NCBI GenBank assembly: GCA_015680685.1
Contig: MNCI01011103.1
Coordinates: 296,724 to 360,723, forward strand
Direction: 5' to 3'
DNA length: 64,000 nt
Source of the DNA: Gnetum montanum
Taxonomy: Eukaryota > Streptophyta > Gnetopsida > Gnetales > Gnetaceae
Part shown: piece after piece, positions 9,851 to 20,169 of the stretch
Layout of the letters: each line of letters begins with the position of its first letter
Position numbering within the stretch: position 1 is the stretch's first letter
The notes under the pieces: generated by a model
The model's database searches: none
What the model saw: only the letters and a program-made list of their open reading frames with translations
Told to the model about the DNA's origin: nothing
Position numbers and translations under genes: made by a program

Positions 9851-11680
9851 ATATAGTTTGAGTTTATTACTCATTATTATATAAATGAATTTTACATAAA
9901 TTATTCATATTATTTATAATTTAGATTTATAAAAAAGACATTTTCCTTTTTTATATTTTTAATTATCAACTATATAACATATGTAACCTAGTAATTTAAT
10001 TTTGAAGTATATATTTTTCCAAACTGTATTAACAAATTTAAGTACTATATTCTTTAATTTACCTTTAGATGACATGAAATCCTTGGTCTAACCCTATTAG
10101 GTTTGAAAAGTTTTGTAATGATGTATCATGGGTTTGAAAAGAGTACGTTTTTCTTCCCCAAAAGATAAATATATTGTATTGCTTGAACCTACCTAGTATC
10201 ACAAAATGAAATTTTGATTTCTCTATGACTAAGTAAGAATATAATTTTCAAATAAACTTGACAGCAACCAAGCATTATTGAGTCTAAATTTTTTCTTTTA
10301 GTTATATTTATAAGAATAGGTTGATAATAACATTTCCAAGTGATTATTTGATTATTGATTATATTTATGTTTGCACACCATATTTTTAGTAAACTTTTGG
10401 AGGTTGCATTTCATAAAAATTAAAAAGAAAACTTAATGTTTTTTTAACATTATTTACAAAGAATAACAACTTTTATTGGCTTTGTTATAATTTTTGCTTT
10501 TTGGTTTTGGTGCTTATGGAAGCTTTAATGTTGACCCCCTATTAATTGAGATTTCTTGATTCCAAATTAAACAACTTAATTTTACAATACAATGACCTTA
10601 ATTATGCACAATTACTTTAAAATGACTTTGTACAATGAATGCATATTTTGAATGAATTGAAAACTTTAAACATTTATGAAGTTACCATGCCTTTTATCTC
10701 ATCAATAAAAATTTGAAGATGAGAGAGTGCATTTTTATCCTACAGTTAACACTTACCTTACATACCATTAAGCATAAAAAATGTCCATATGATTTACACC
10801 GATATGCTTTATGTCTATCCACGTTAAAAATAAAAATAGCTAAACGCTAAAGATTTTGAGCTGACTAGTCTACGAATTGGTGACAAGACTGGTTTGGCTG
10901 CCTTGGTAACACAAAGTGATTTAACAGTGTTGATTAGACTTCCAGACGAAGCCATTGTAACCCGGGCAGGTGGAGAAAACCAGAATTTGCGGTCAGTGAC
11001 ATTATGGATAATTTATTCGTAAAAAGGAAAAGACCTTCGCATTGACAACACAGGCTGTACAGACCAATGCCACCTTATCATGCATGATTGAATCACTGAC
11101 GGTCAGGGACACTGGATACTACAGTCTTAACAAAGAAGGACCTGGACTGTCTAAGAGTTTCAGCCATCAAGTGTACATGCATTGAATGGGCTTGAGATGG
11201 ATATTTCTTTTTAAGCGGAAGAGACGCGGTTATGGGTCAAACAAGTAGTTAAAAGATGGTCTGATTTACAAGGAAAGGTTTTAAGTTTTAACTTTTAATT
11301 GACATGGGTGCTAATGCTGTCCACCGGATATAACAAGGAAAGGAGGCAGGCCCCGACCCCGCGTACCACCTCCATGACACGGTTGGAATTCCAAATCTGG
11401 GACATGCATGCGATTACGGTTTTATTGCTGCTTGTAAACATTTCAGGGCATTACAAGACAAATAAGCTTGAAAAGGATGTTTTATTATCCGGCGGACATA
11501 ATTGTTACATGCTTGAATAAGAATCATACAAATCACTGGCCCTTACGCACCATTTTTCTAGCCTCTAGGGATTTCCAGGCATGTAAAAATTGAAATGGAA
11601 ACTAGTAATCAGTAAGCACGAGCAAGAAGCTAAATAGGATCTCTGTAATAAGTCATTTGTGTTCATAAGGAAGATGCAAA

Positions 11681-11725
11681 ATGGAAGACAAGAAATGGCT
11701 CTTGTGAATGTCACCCGGTTGAAGA
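11681..11725 (-). pseudogene. SAUR 3'-end fragment (copy B)
   Basis: The block 'gatgcaaaat...' through 'gttgaagac' aligns with the last ~15 codons and 3' flank of the copy A SAUR (6910-6970). The minus strand reads a VF..V..-like remnant of the EVFHTVMAAI segment with small indels. Upstream of it, about 300 bp of coding sequence plus the core promoter are missing. Clearly non-functional. Confidence 0.55.
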
Positions 11726-12130
11726 CTATATAGAAAAAAGGATATAAAGGGGGCTTTCCTCTTAACCTAAGATTTTGGAGTGTTAAATTAAAGCAATTGC
11801 ATCCGATATTGTAAATTTGGATTGTGGGTGTGTTTGTAAATGCGCAATAGGAGATGGAGAGAACAACCCACCAAACAAGCGTAAACTACATAAGCGCAAA
11901 TTCATTACCTTGGCAATGAAAGACTCTTAAGACTAGTAATAGGATATCCTGATTATTGCAGGGAAAACTAGGTAGAGTACTTATCACCTCTAGTAAACAT
12001 CATAAAAATAAATTACATGATACTATTGCAGGATTTTTCATCTATTTTGAATGCATCTCATTTCAAAATTTACAATTTCACTTATACTGAAATTTGCAAG
12101 AACACAAAAGGAAGAAGTTAAAAACTACTT

Positions 12131-12203
12131 TCAGGTGTAGTGTAGTGGTTAAAACACTCATTTTCAGGTTGAAAGGTTATGGGTTTGATTGCTGCCTTTC
12201 CTT
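12131..12203 (+). mobile_element. tRNA-like sequence, probably SINE head
   Basis: A TAGTGTAGTGG box at 12138-12148 fits the pol III A box (TRGYNNAGNGG). GGTTTGATTGC at 12182-12192 fits a decayed B box (GGTTCGANNCC). The start-to-start spacing of 44 bp equals that of a tRNA. The cloverleaf stems are poor, so a tRNA-derived SINE or tRNA pseudogene is more likely than a working tRNA. Confidence 0.5.
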
Positions 12204-12289
12204 ACTGTTGTAGCACTGTATGAGTAGTGTCATGCCACCAATCCTAACTTTCCTTGTCTTTAAAATAAATATATAAATAACAAGGATAG

Positions 12290-12973
12290 AAACCAACACA
12301 AATTTACATAAAATCATGCTATAAAGTTGGTTACGTTCTGGACATAGTTATCTCACATGTAGGTGAAGTTGTTTATATACATAAACTATTATTATTTTAC
12401 TTAAGAATTAAATATCAGATTTTATGGGACAATTGTTTGGACCCACTCATAATAAGGTCATTTCATAAAGAAATAAGTTAAGAAAGATGTTAGGTTTTCT
12501 TTCATCTACTTATCTTTCCAAGATTCACCTTAGCAAAATGAGTAGTGAATATCTATGTGATGATGCTTTCAATAAACTATGAGATTTCTTAATTGAAAAG
12601 TATGGCTTGCATCTTCAAGTTATAAATTCTATCCCAATTAGAAGTTGCACAACTAATGTGGAGTTGCTTTTTCTATAAAAAAAAAAAGTTAAAAGCAAAG
12701 ATAAAAAGCCAAACAAATTTTTATAAAATTATGTTAAAAAGTTGATTATCTTTGTGACATGGTTATCTTAAATGCCAATGAAATTTTTTATATACCATAA
12801 ACTATTAGTCTTTAGCTTAGGAATTAAATATGAGATTTTTTGAGGCAATTATTGGGAGTAATAGTAAGGTGATTATTGCTTAACTAAGAAGTTATAAGAG
12901 GTTGGGCTTTCCTTCATCTACTAATCCTTCCAAGATCTACCTTATTGAGATGAGTATTAGATATTTGTATGAT
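12290..12973. repeat. ~0.36-0.4 kb tandem repeat array, left half
   Basis: Units share 'catggttatct(c/t)aaatgc', 'tatataccataaactatta', 'taaggtgatt', 'ctttc(c/t)ttcatctact', 'ccaa(g/a)at(c/t)(c/t)acctta', 'gatttcttaattgaaaagtatggcttgcat' and 'caagttataaattctatccc'. The array is cut by element C (target duplication gacct) and continues at 32956. It is AT-rich and non-coding. Confidence 0.75.
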
Positions 12974-12978
12974 GACCT

Positions 12979-13160
12979 TGATGAGCTATGATATTGCGTA
13001 TGCGATATTGGGGTTGCGGATCCTGTCATGCAATATCAGACATCCGATAGCGGGACCTGTCTCATTGCCTATAAATAAGAGGCAAGCACACTTGGTTTAG
13101 TAGTTAGTCTTAGTCCCTTACCCGAACTCTTGCAATTTTTCCCTCTCGAAGTTAGAATTA
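12979..13160 (+). repeat. Element C 5' LTR, first part (U3 and start of R)
   Basis: It starts TGATGAGCTATGATATTGCG and has decayed repeats of a GCGATATCGC-like palindrome, then TATAAATA at 13070-13077 and 'ctcttgcaatttttccctctc'. It matches the 3' LTR start at 32135. It ends with aatta (13156-13160), which became the target duplication of element B; the LTR resumes at 23242. Confidence 0.9.
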
Positions 13161-14114
13161 TGATGAGAGCAATTACTCTAGCAGTTACTATAACAATTAC
13201 TCTAATTATTAGAGTGGTTACTCTAGCGATTACTTTAGTAGTTACTCTAGTGATTACTCTAGTAGTTACTCTAATTATTAGAGTGGTTACTCTAGCGGTT
13301 ACTTTAGCAGTTATTCTAATTATTATAGCGGTTACTCTAATTATTAGAGTAGTTGCTCCCAAGCCTATAAATACAGTGCCTAGTTGCACAATTAGAAACA
13401 AGTCTTTCAGCAGTTAAGTAGTGAAATTCTTGCAATCTGTTTGAAAGTTAGAGTATTTTCCAAGTGCCCGCAATAGGAGGTCTAAGTGTGGATAGATCTT
13501 TATTCGAGCATTGTGTACCTGAGCACACCTTGTGTACAGCAATAAAGACGAGCTCTTCGATTCATCCTTGTAACACTTGAGATTTGTTTTCTTACGCATT
13601 TATTTTATTTTATTTTATTTTATTTCATGCACTTTACATTAATGTTATTAGCATAGCAATTCATTTTGATCAATTAAGAAAATCATTAAATTACACAAGC
13701 ACGACCACTTCGAGCATGCGTGTAATGCTTGGTAACCTAGTAACAATTAGCGTTTGGTAATCCTAGCAGTGTTGCACTAGTTCAGGATGTGTATGACAAG
13801 TGGGAACGGATGGTGGTGTTAGGATTAGTTAGAACTTAGTTAATAAGTAGTTAAGTTAAATTTGTCACTTAGTTACCTCTCTGCTTCCCTACTAGTGTAG
13901 GACATAAAAACATAAAAGCTATAAAAATCATATGCCTCAAGCTTACTTAACCATAAAATATTGACATATAGGTAAGCTTGGGAAGATAATGATTAACCAA
14001 CCCGTCCTTGTTCCACAAGGGTGCAGAAGCACTTAGTCCTTGGAATTCAACTGGATCGTGTGTGAAATGCTCGTATTCATATGGTTGAGCATAGGGGTAC
14101 CTTGCCGCTCATCA
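13161..14114 (+). repeat. Element B 5' LTR
   Basis: 954 bp, starting TGATGAGAGC and ending CCGCTCATCA. U3 (about 13165-13355) is an array of gttactcta(g/a) units with CTCTAATTATTAGAG palindromes. The TATA box TATAAATA is at 13376-13383 and a polyadenylation-type AATAAA at 13541-13546. A (TTTTA)n stretch lies near 13600-13624. It matches the 3' LTR 22229-23236 with many transitions and fewer U3 repeats. Confidence 0.9.
13376..13383 (+). promoter_or_regulatory. TATA box in element B 5' LTR
   Basis: TATAAATA just downstream of the palindromic U3 array. It is conserved in the 3' LTR at 22476-22483 and at matching places in the LTRs of C (13070-13077, 32218-32225) and E (46686-46693, 52693-52700). 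Confidence 0.6.
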
Positions 14115-14115
14115 T

Positions 14116-14134
14116 TGGCACTGTTGTCGGGGAC
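14116..14134 (+). other. Primer-binding site, tRNA-Asp type (element B)
   Basis: TGGCACTGTTGTCGGGGAC begins one base after the LTR. It differs by a few transitions from the complement of plant tRNA-Asp 3' ends (TGGCGCCGTTGCCGGGGA), the primer typical of Athila/Tat gypsy elements. Confidence 0.75.
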
Positions 14135-14246
14135 TTAGTTGTTTGTGCACTAACTAGAACATAGGAAATCGTTCACATCATTGGAACAAACCCTTAGGGT
14201 TGGTTGAGAAAATAATAAACAAGAATATATTGCACACTGAATAGAC

Positions 14247-16169
14247 AAGTCTCCTTCTTCGTATGAAAGCACCTCATCGCCTAGGTCTAAAACAAGAAAC
14301 AGTCAATGATGTAATACACATGACATTGATCCACTAGTCCCTCAACAAGTTCGAGTGGTATATATTCATCCCGATGAATATATACCAGACTTCACCTTTA
14401 TTCTCCATCAAGAAGAACAACTATGTTGGTGATACTTAGAAGGTAACATAGTGTTACCTCCCAATCGTTCAGTCCCAAGCATGCTTCTTCATGCTCTCAC
14501 ACGAATTGACCTACCACACTTACACGCAGAATACATTGTGCAAGACCATGACTCAAGAGAATACCGTTCAATAGAGGAACAACGTCAAAGGGACTTGCAA
14601 TAGGAGAGACATCATAAGTCTTTGAAGGGTAAGTGGTCCCAGGATGCCCCACATGTCTTAAGAAAAAATGAGGGTGGTGAACCTACCTTAGGCAGTTGTC
14701 TAGACAATGATGTTCCTCCCTTTGACTTTGGCCAAGGGGTTGTGTATCAGAACCTTCATTCCACTATTTGTAACCTAGGTTCTAATACCCAAGGGCACAA
14801 AGGGTCCAAAAAAGGAACACGAACTCATGATAAAGATGGACATTCTGATCGCAAGCATGATCGAGGCTGAGACCATAGAAGAGAAGGTAACAGAAACCAT
14901 CATTCTGACAGTTATCCTTCTTCTTCACCTTCATCATCTCCTTCAACTTCTCCTTCAATATTCAGACATGGTCATAAAGAAAATGACCATGGGGATGAAG
15001 GTATGCAAAGTTGAAGTCATAGGCAAAATAGCCAAGAAAGGGGACGAGAGCACTCTAAAGAATCACAACATAGAAGAAGGGAAAGTAGGGAACAATGTAG
15101 GCATCATAGACGCCATAGACAAGATGATCATGATGAACCACTACTCGCTACTTGAAGTATGTTAGACATAATTGAGGCTATTAGAATTCTAACAAGGCAC
15201 TAGAAAGATAGTAGGATCAAGAGATTAGATATGAACAATATCCCATGATTTGAAAGGAGATACAACGTCGATCCTCAGAATCACTTACAAGCATTCCATG
15301 ATGCGTGTGCCTTACAAAACATAGAAAATGAATGGCAAAAACTTAAGTTATTCCCATGGACACTAGTTAAAGAAGCGGAAAGCTAGTACCAGTCCTTAGA
15401 ACTAGAATCCATTCGTAGGTGGAGTACCATGTTAGAATTATTCAATAATAAGTACTAAACGTACTCCCGAGTGTCCAACTTGCGAAAGAAAATCCAAGGC
15501 TGGAAACAAGGACATGAATCCTTGGATGCTATATTATGCATTGTTACATCATTGTCCTAGCCATGGTTATTCGCAAAGGGATCAACTACGCCATCTTGTG
15601 GATGAGCTTAGGCATGAAATGAGAAGAACCTTGGGACTTATGCCCAAGGGAGACTATCCAAGCTTAGGTTCCATCAAATTCAAAGACTATTGGAGCAAGT
15701 TGCTAAGGAAGAAGGTGAGCTACAGAAGAGAGAAAGTGTGGAACAGTATAATCAAGATCCTTCCCTTAAGAAGAGGAAAGTAAGAGTTTGTGAGGATGAA
15801 GAAGAGTCACCACTCGAAGAGATGGTGAATAGGAAAACTTTGCCTATCCAAAAGATGACATTAGAAGTTTTGCCAAAGGTAGACCAAATATGGGATTACC
15901 TAGACAATAGATTTCAAACTGTTCTTAAAATAGTAGAGGAGTCTAGAGAGCAAGGTAGTGAGAAAAGAAAAAAGAAAGAGGCTAAAAATGCACGTAGCAA
16001 CGGTAAGGGCAAAGTTGCCATCATTGAAGAGGTTGTGGATTTGAAAATAGACAATGATAGTGGATGTGAGATATGTCAATATGACCATCCTAAGGGATGT
16101 TGCCCTGTAATCTCACATTTGCAGGAGTTTGGGGTGTATGCCCTCAACCCACGATTAAACAAAAGGTAA
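14247..16169 (+). pseudogene. Element B gag (decayed)
   Basis: The start codon is lost: AAG at 14247 stands where C and E have ATG. Pieces of the capsid-type domain are seen around 15240-15720, with motifs such as 'LQAFHDACALQNIENEW', 'RRWSTMLELFNN' and 'LEQVAKEEGELQKRE'. The last open stretch, 15690-16169, ends with a knuckle CEICQYDHPKGCC (16065 onward), spacing C-X2-C-X3-H-X4-C as in Athila/Tat gag. Stops and frameshifts interrupt the earlier half. Gag would form the virus-like particle and bind RNA. Confidence 0.75.
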
Positions 16170-16301
16170 ACACCGTGAAGGTTACCTTATCCTCAAGGTA
16201 ACCCAAGGCAGTTCCACCAACCCTTAACACATTATCCCAGTGGAACTCCACCACAACCGATTAAGCAATATCAATAGTGGCAGCACCCACAATCATGGGG
16301 A

Positions 16302-17282
16302 ATGACACCACCAAGGCAACAGTATCCTTACTGGCAACTTGACCCATATGGATATTACGTGCAACAGCCAATCTTCCCACATGACTCTACTAGTCATGTC
16401 ACTCCTCAAACTCACTACCAAGCCCACAAGTATTATGGAACTCCCTCTTCTAGAGGCAATATTCCACAAGAATATCATCCTTCTCATCTGGCCACATCTC
16501 TTCCACCAATAGCTCCACTACGACCTGCTCCCACAATGCAAGGTGAAATCCCTACCCGACCGTAGCAACGTAATGCCAGGAGGGTTGTTAACTCTCAACC
16601 TACTATTGGTTCCAAAAACCACATGAAGAAAAGACCTTTCTTTAGAATGAATAGTCCAACCAAGCCCTTGCAATCACAAGCAGCTGATTCCTTAGATGCT
16701 TTAGTATCAATCAAAATGTTGGAGCCCTCTTCAACCCAATCACTGCACTCAACTCATACGATCATGCTAACATATGTCGTCATCAATTGGATCAAAGATG
16801 GCCACCTTCTTAGGAAATTCTCTGATCCTAGAAGTCCTCTGATATACTTACAAATTGCTGGAAATGTGCCGTGTAAGGCTCTTTTGGATTCAGGTTCTAG
16901 TGTCAACTTGATTTCTCAAGAAATATACAAGGCCTGAAACCTGCCTCCATTGAAAAAGAGCAACATCTGTTTAGAGTTGGCCAACCAGTCCATCACTATC
17001 CCATTGAAACTAGTGGAATACATTGTTACCACTATTTGTGGGTGGTCACACCTAGTTGACTTCCTAGTGATTCAAGTAAACAACAGTAAGGGGGACTTCC
17101 CAATCATAATGGGAAGAGCATGGCAAAGCACCATTGATGCATGCCTAGGAATTTGTGATCTTTCCCTAAAACATCAAAGGAAAATACATTCAAAAAGATC
17201 GAGAAGAAGAAATTTTTGTGCATTGCAAACAGTGACACAGGGTATAATTGTGTGCAGAGGTCATGGTTTGTGCAAAGTTTAG
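16302..17282 (+). pseudogene. Element B linker and aspartic protease (decayed)
   Basis: A Pro/Gln/Tyr-rich linker (16302-16565) is followed by the retropepsin-like domain with the catalytic triplet DSG intact at 16888-16896 (LLDSGSSVNLIS), and then by its C-terminal half with 'FPIIMGRAW' near 17100. One stop (16935) separates the two halves. The protease would cleave Gag-Pol. Confidence 0.75.
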
Positions 17283-17647
17283 CATTGCCTACATGCAATT
17301 AGTGTGCACAAGTGATTAACATACAAAGATGCCTGTATGCAGCAGCCACACAACAAGAAGACACCCAGTGGTTGACAGATGATCAAGAAAGTAGTTCACT
17401 CATATGCATGGAACAAACTAAGGGTTTGACTTGTGCTTACATCGATAGCATAAACGCATTAGAGCAAGTCCACCACCAACTTTCAAGTCTTATCCTTGAA
17501 AATATCAACTAGGGTAAGTTGGAAATCCCTAAGAAATTTAAGCAAGAGGCCCTCAAGCTGAAACCATTGCCCAAAGGTATGGAATACACATTCCTTAAAA
17601 ATAGAAAACTGGTAATTATCAATGCTAAGCTTTCTCCTCAATAGAAA

Positions 17648-17758
17648 NNNNNNNNNNNNNNNNNNNNNNNNNNNNNNNNNNNNNNNNNNNNNNNNNNNNN
17701 NNNNNNNNNNNNNNNNNNNNNNNNNNNNNNNNNNNNNNNNNNNNNNNNNNNNNNNNNN
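17648..17758. other. 111-N assembly gap inside element B RT
   Basis: A run of 111 N. In sister element C the corresponding interval (about 27440-27712) is roughly 270 bp and encodes the N-terminal RT motif 'LLKAGFIYPI'. The true missing length is therefore probably larger than the gap, or the copy carries a deletion. Confidence 0.9.
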
Positions 17759-18965
17759 AAATGGAGGGTGTGCATAGATTTAAGGCTACTAAATATGGCA
17801 ACATTCAAAGATCACTTTCTGTTACCATTTGTTGACCAAGTCTTAGACACCATTGTAGGGCATTGCTACTACAGTTTTCTAGATGGATATAGCAGATATA
17901 ATCAAATACAAATAGCCCTAGAAGACCAAGCCAAGACTACACTCACTAGTCCTTGGGGAACGTTCACATACAAACAGATGTCGTTTGGCTTGTGGAATGC
18001 CCCTGCAACATTTCATTTACTAGTTCTAAGCATATTCCAACAACCAATAGGGAATGGCATGGAGGTCTTTATGGATGACTTCTCCACTTATGGAGAAAAC
18101 TTTGATCAAGCCTTGGACTGGTTGGAGAAAGTGTTAAAAAGATGTGTAGAAACAAATTTGAGGCTCAATTGGTAGAAAAGCCATTTGATCGTCCAAGAAG
18201 GCATAGTACTGGGGCACAAAATCTCACACATAGGGATAGAGGTAGACCCCGAGAAAATCAAAGTTATCCAAGGAATTACTCTTCAACTAGAAACTGTCAA
18301 AGATATTCAATCATTCCTTGGACACACTGGCTACTATAGGAGATTTATTGAGAACTTTTCAAAGGTTTCCAAACCATTGGTGGAATTAATGAAAGAGAAC
18401 GTACCTTTTGAATGGACTAGGGAATGCGAACTAGCTTTCCAAACTTTACACTAGAAGCTTGTGGAAACACCCATTCTACAAGCTCCTGACTAGTTCAAAC
18501 CATTCCATATCATGACTAATACATCCAACTATGTCTTAGGAGTTGTACTCACACAGTTAGATGACCAAAAATGTCCTTATTACACCACTGTGCAAGTAGA
18601 AGTATCACTAGTGCACAACTTAACTACACTACCATAGAGAAAGAATTAATGGTTGTAGTGTTTGCACTAGAAAAGTTTAGACACTATGTATTAGGATATA
18701 AAGTATAGATATACATATAGATCATAGTGCAATCTAGTTCCTCATGAATAAGCCAATGGTAAGTCCTCACATTATACGATGGCTTGTAATCTTACAAGAG
18801 TTCGATTTAATGATGATCGATCGCAAAGGCACCAAGAATGTAGTTGTTGATCATTTATCTCGGTTGCGATGGGACAACAAAGAGGATGAGTATCCAATTT
18901 CTGATCATTTCCTTGACGACTTCCTCTTTTTTGGTGTAGTGAATAATCAATCACCCACGGAGACA
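17759..18965 (+). pseudogene. Element B reverse transcriptase and RNase H (decayed)
   Basis: RT motifs: CIDLRLLN (17765 on), 'PFVDQVLDTI', 'FLDGYS' (first catalytic Asp kept), 'SPWGTF', 'NAPATF', and FMDDF, the YxDD box, at 18068-18082. Then come 'FLGHTGYYRRFIENF' and the RNase H region. The first RNase H catalytic Asp (usual TDAS) is Asn (AAT at 18518-18520). The C-terminal 'DRKGTKNVVVDHLSRL' is intact near 18820. Stops after LRLNW (18175) and elsewhere, and frameshifts, make it non-functional. Confidence 0.85.
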
Positions 18966-19039
18966 AACTAGTACAGTAGCATTCTTACCTATCTCCTTAC
19001 CCAACAAACACCACAAGAGTTAAACCTTAAGAAGAAACA

Positions 19040-20160
19040 ACAGTTTCTTCACCAAGCCAAGTACTTTATGGAGATCAATGGACAACTTTACAAAGTGTGT
19101 CCCGATGGCTTGGTTCGATGGTGTGTTCCTGATATAGATCAACTATGATTTCTCCAAGATGCTCATGAGGGTCCTTATGGGGGTCATTGCGCTAGGAGAT
19201 GAACGACCATCAAGATCCTGCGTGCAGGATATTATTGGCCTACATTATTTTGGGACGTCAATCTTTTCGTCCAATCTTGTGAGCACTATTAACATGATGT
19301 GGTAATGACTGCTAGAATGGAGGGTCTGCAACAATGGATTCAATCATTAGAACTCTTCGACATTTGGGGAATTGATTTTATGAGGTCGATTACACCAATG
19401 TCCAATGGAAAAGCTTATATTATTTTTGCCATTGATTACCTAACAAAATGAGTTGAAGTAGCTACTATTAAAGATTTTACATCATCTACAGCGACGGATT
19501 TGTTCAACAAAAAATCATAAACAGGTTTGGTGTACTTTGTGCACTTATTTCAAACAATGGTACACAGTTCATAGGTGCAACTTTTTGGAAATTAATGCAA
19601 TGCTTAGGGGTTGAGCATAGCTTGACTACACCATACCACCCTCAAGTGAATGGTCAAGAAGAATTCACCAATAGGAAGATTACGAAAATATTGACAAGAA
19701 CCATTAGCATTGGAGCACTAAACGGAACGATGCTCTTTGGGCATATTGCTCCACATGGAAACTCCCTACAGGATACTCTCCCTATGAGTTAGTGTATGGT
19801 AAATTACCAATGCTTCCCATTCAAACTAAGCTTTGTACATTATCCACAACATGTGACCTCAACCTTGACCTTGATCTAGCACAGAAACAACAGTTAGTAA
19901 CCATTAACTTGCTAGATGAAAATCGATTAGCTACCTTGTCATCTAACAAATTGCACAAGGCCTTTAATAAACAACTTCATGACCTAAGAATTAGGAAAGT
20001 TAAATATTAGCTAGGAGATAAGGTTCTCTACTGAAATCCCACACATGTGTCACAATGTACTAAATTTTAAACACTATGGGAAGGACCTTATATTATTTAT
20101 GCAATATTTCCTTCAAGGCCCATGAAAATATACAAACCTGAGAGCCCAGATAAGAAAATT
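19040..20160 (+). pseudogene. Element B integrase (decayed)
   Basis: The zinc region has 'GGHCARR' and 'ILRAGYYWPT' followed by 'SCEHY', so the last Cys of HHCC is Tyr. In the core, the first Asp is kept (WGIDF, 19374-19376), the second is Asn (SNNGTQF, AAC at 19553-19555), and the Glu is kept (HPQVNGQEEF, from 19639). C-terminal 'KLHKAFNKQLHDLRIRKVKY' runs to about 20010. Stops and a frameshift around 19440-19560 break the frame. Confidence 0.8.
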
Positions 20161-20169
20161 TTGGTGAAT

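Larger units (their letters stand above)
6120..11150. repeat. SAUR-locus segmental duplication, copy A
   Basis: The sequence aligns with copy C (~34985-38248 plus ~61929-62110) over its whole length. Shared blocks include 'agtacat(a/g)gtgcatttgaa' at the left edge, 'ggcaagcccgg', the SAUR gene, 'gatggttttgtagttcaactttatgtt' near 8940 and 36950, and 'gactggttt...caacagtg'-type sequence near 10885 and 61950. Copy A carries extra material absent from copy C, notably the LINE remnant (~7930-8640) and the ~9600-9850 segment. Boundaries are approximate. It is the only copy with an intact SAUR reading frame. Confidence 0.75.
11310..12973. repeat. SAUR-locus duplication, copy B, left part (decayed)
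   Basis: From about 11340 ('aaaggaggcaggcccc') it follows copies A and C through 'tttattgctgct', 'acaa(a/t)taagcttga', a 'cggcgga' segment, 'cttacgcaccat' and the last codons of SAUR. It then jumps at about 11795 to the upstream block 'catccgatattgtaaatttgg', losing the SAUR core and proximal promoter. It continues with the tRNA-like sequence and tandem repeats until element C interrupts it at 12979. Copy B resumes at 32956. Confidence 0.6.

Noticed and set aside
13069-13417. Overlapping open frames of 110 and 95 codons on opposite strands (Ile/Val/Thr-rich)
   Set aside because: They are the two strands of the 9-10 bp repeat array in the element B 5' LTR U3; periodic sequence without stops, not genes.
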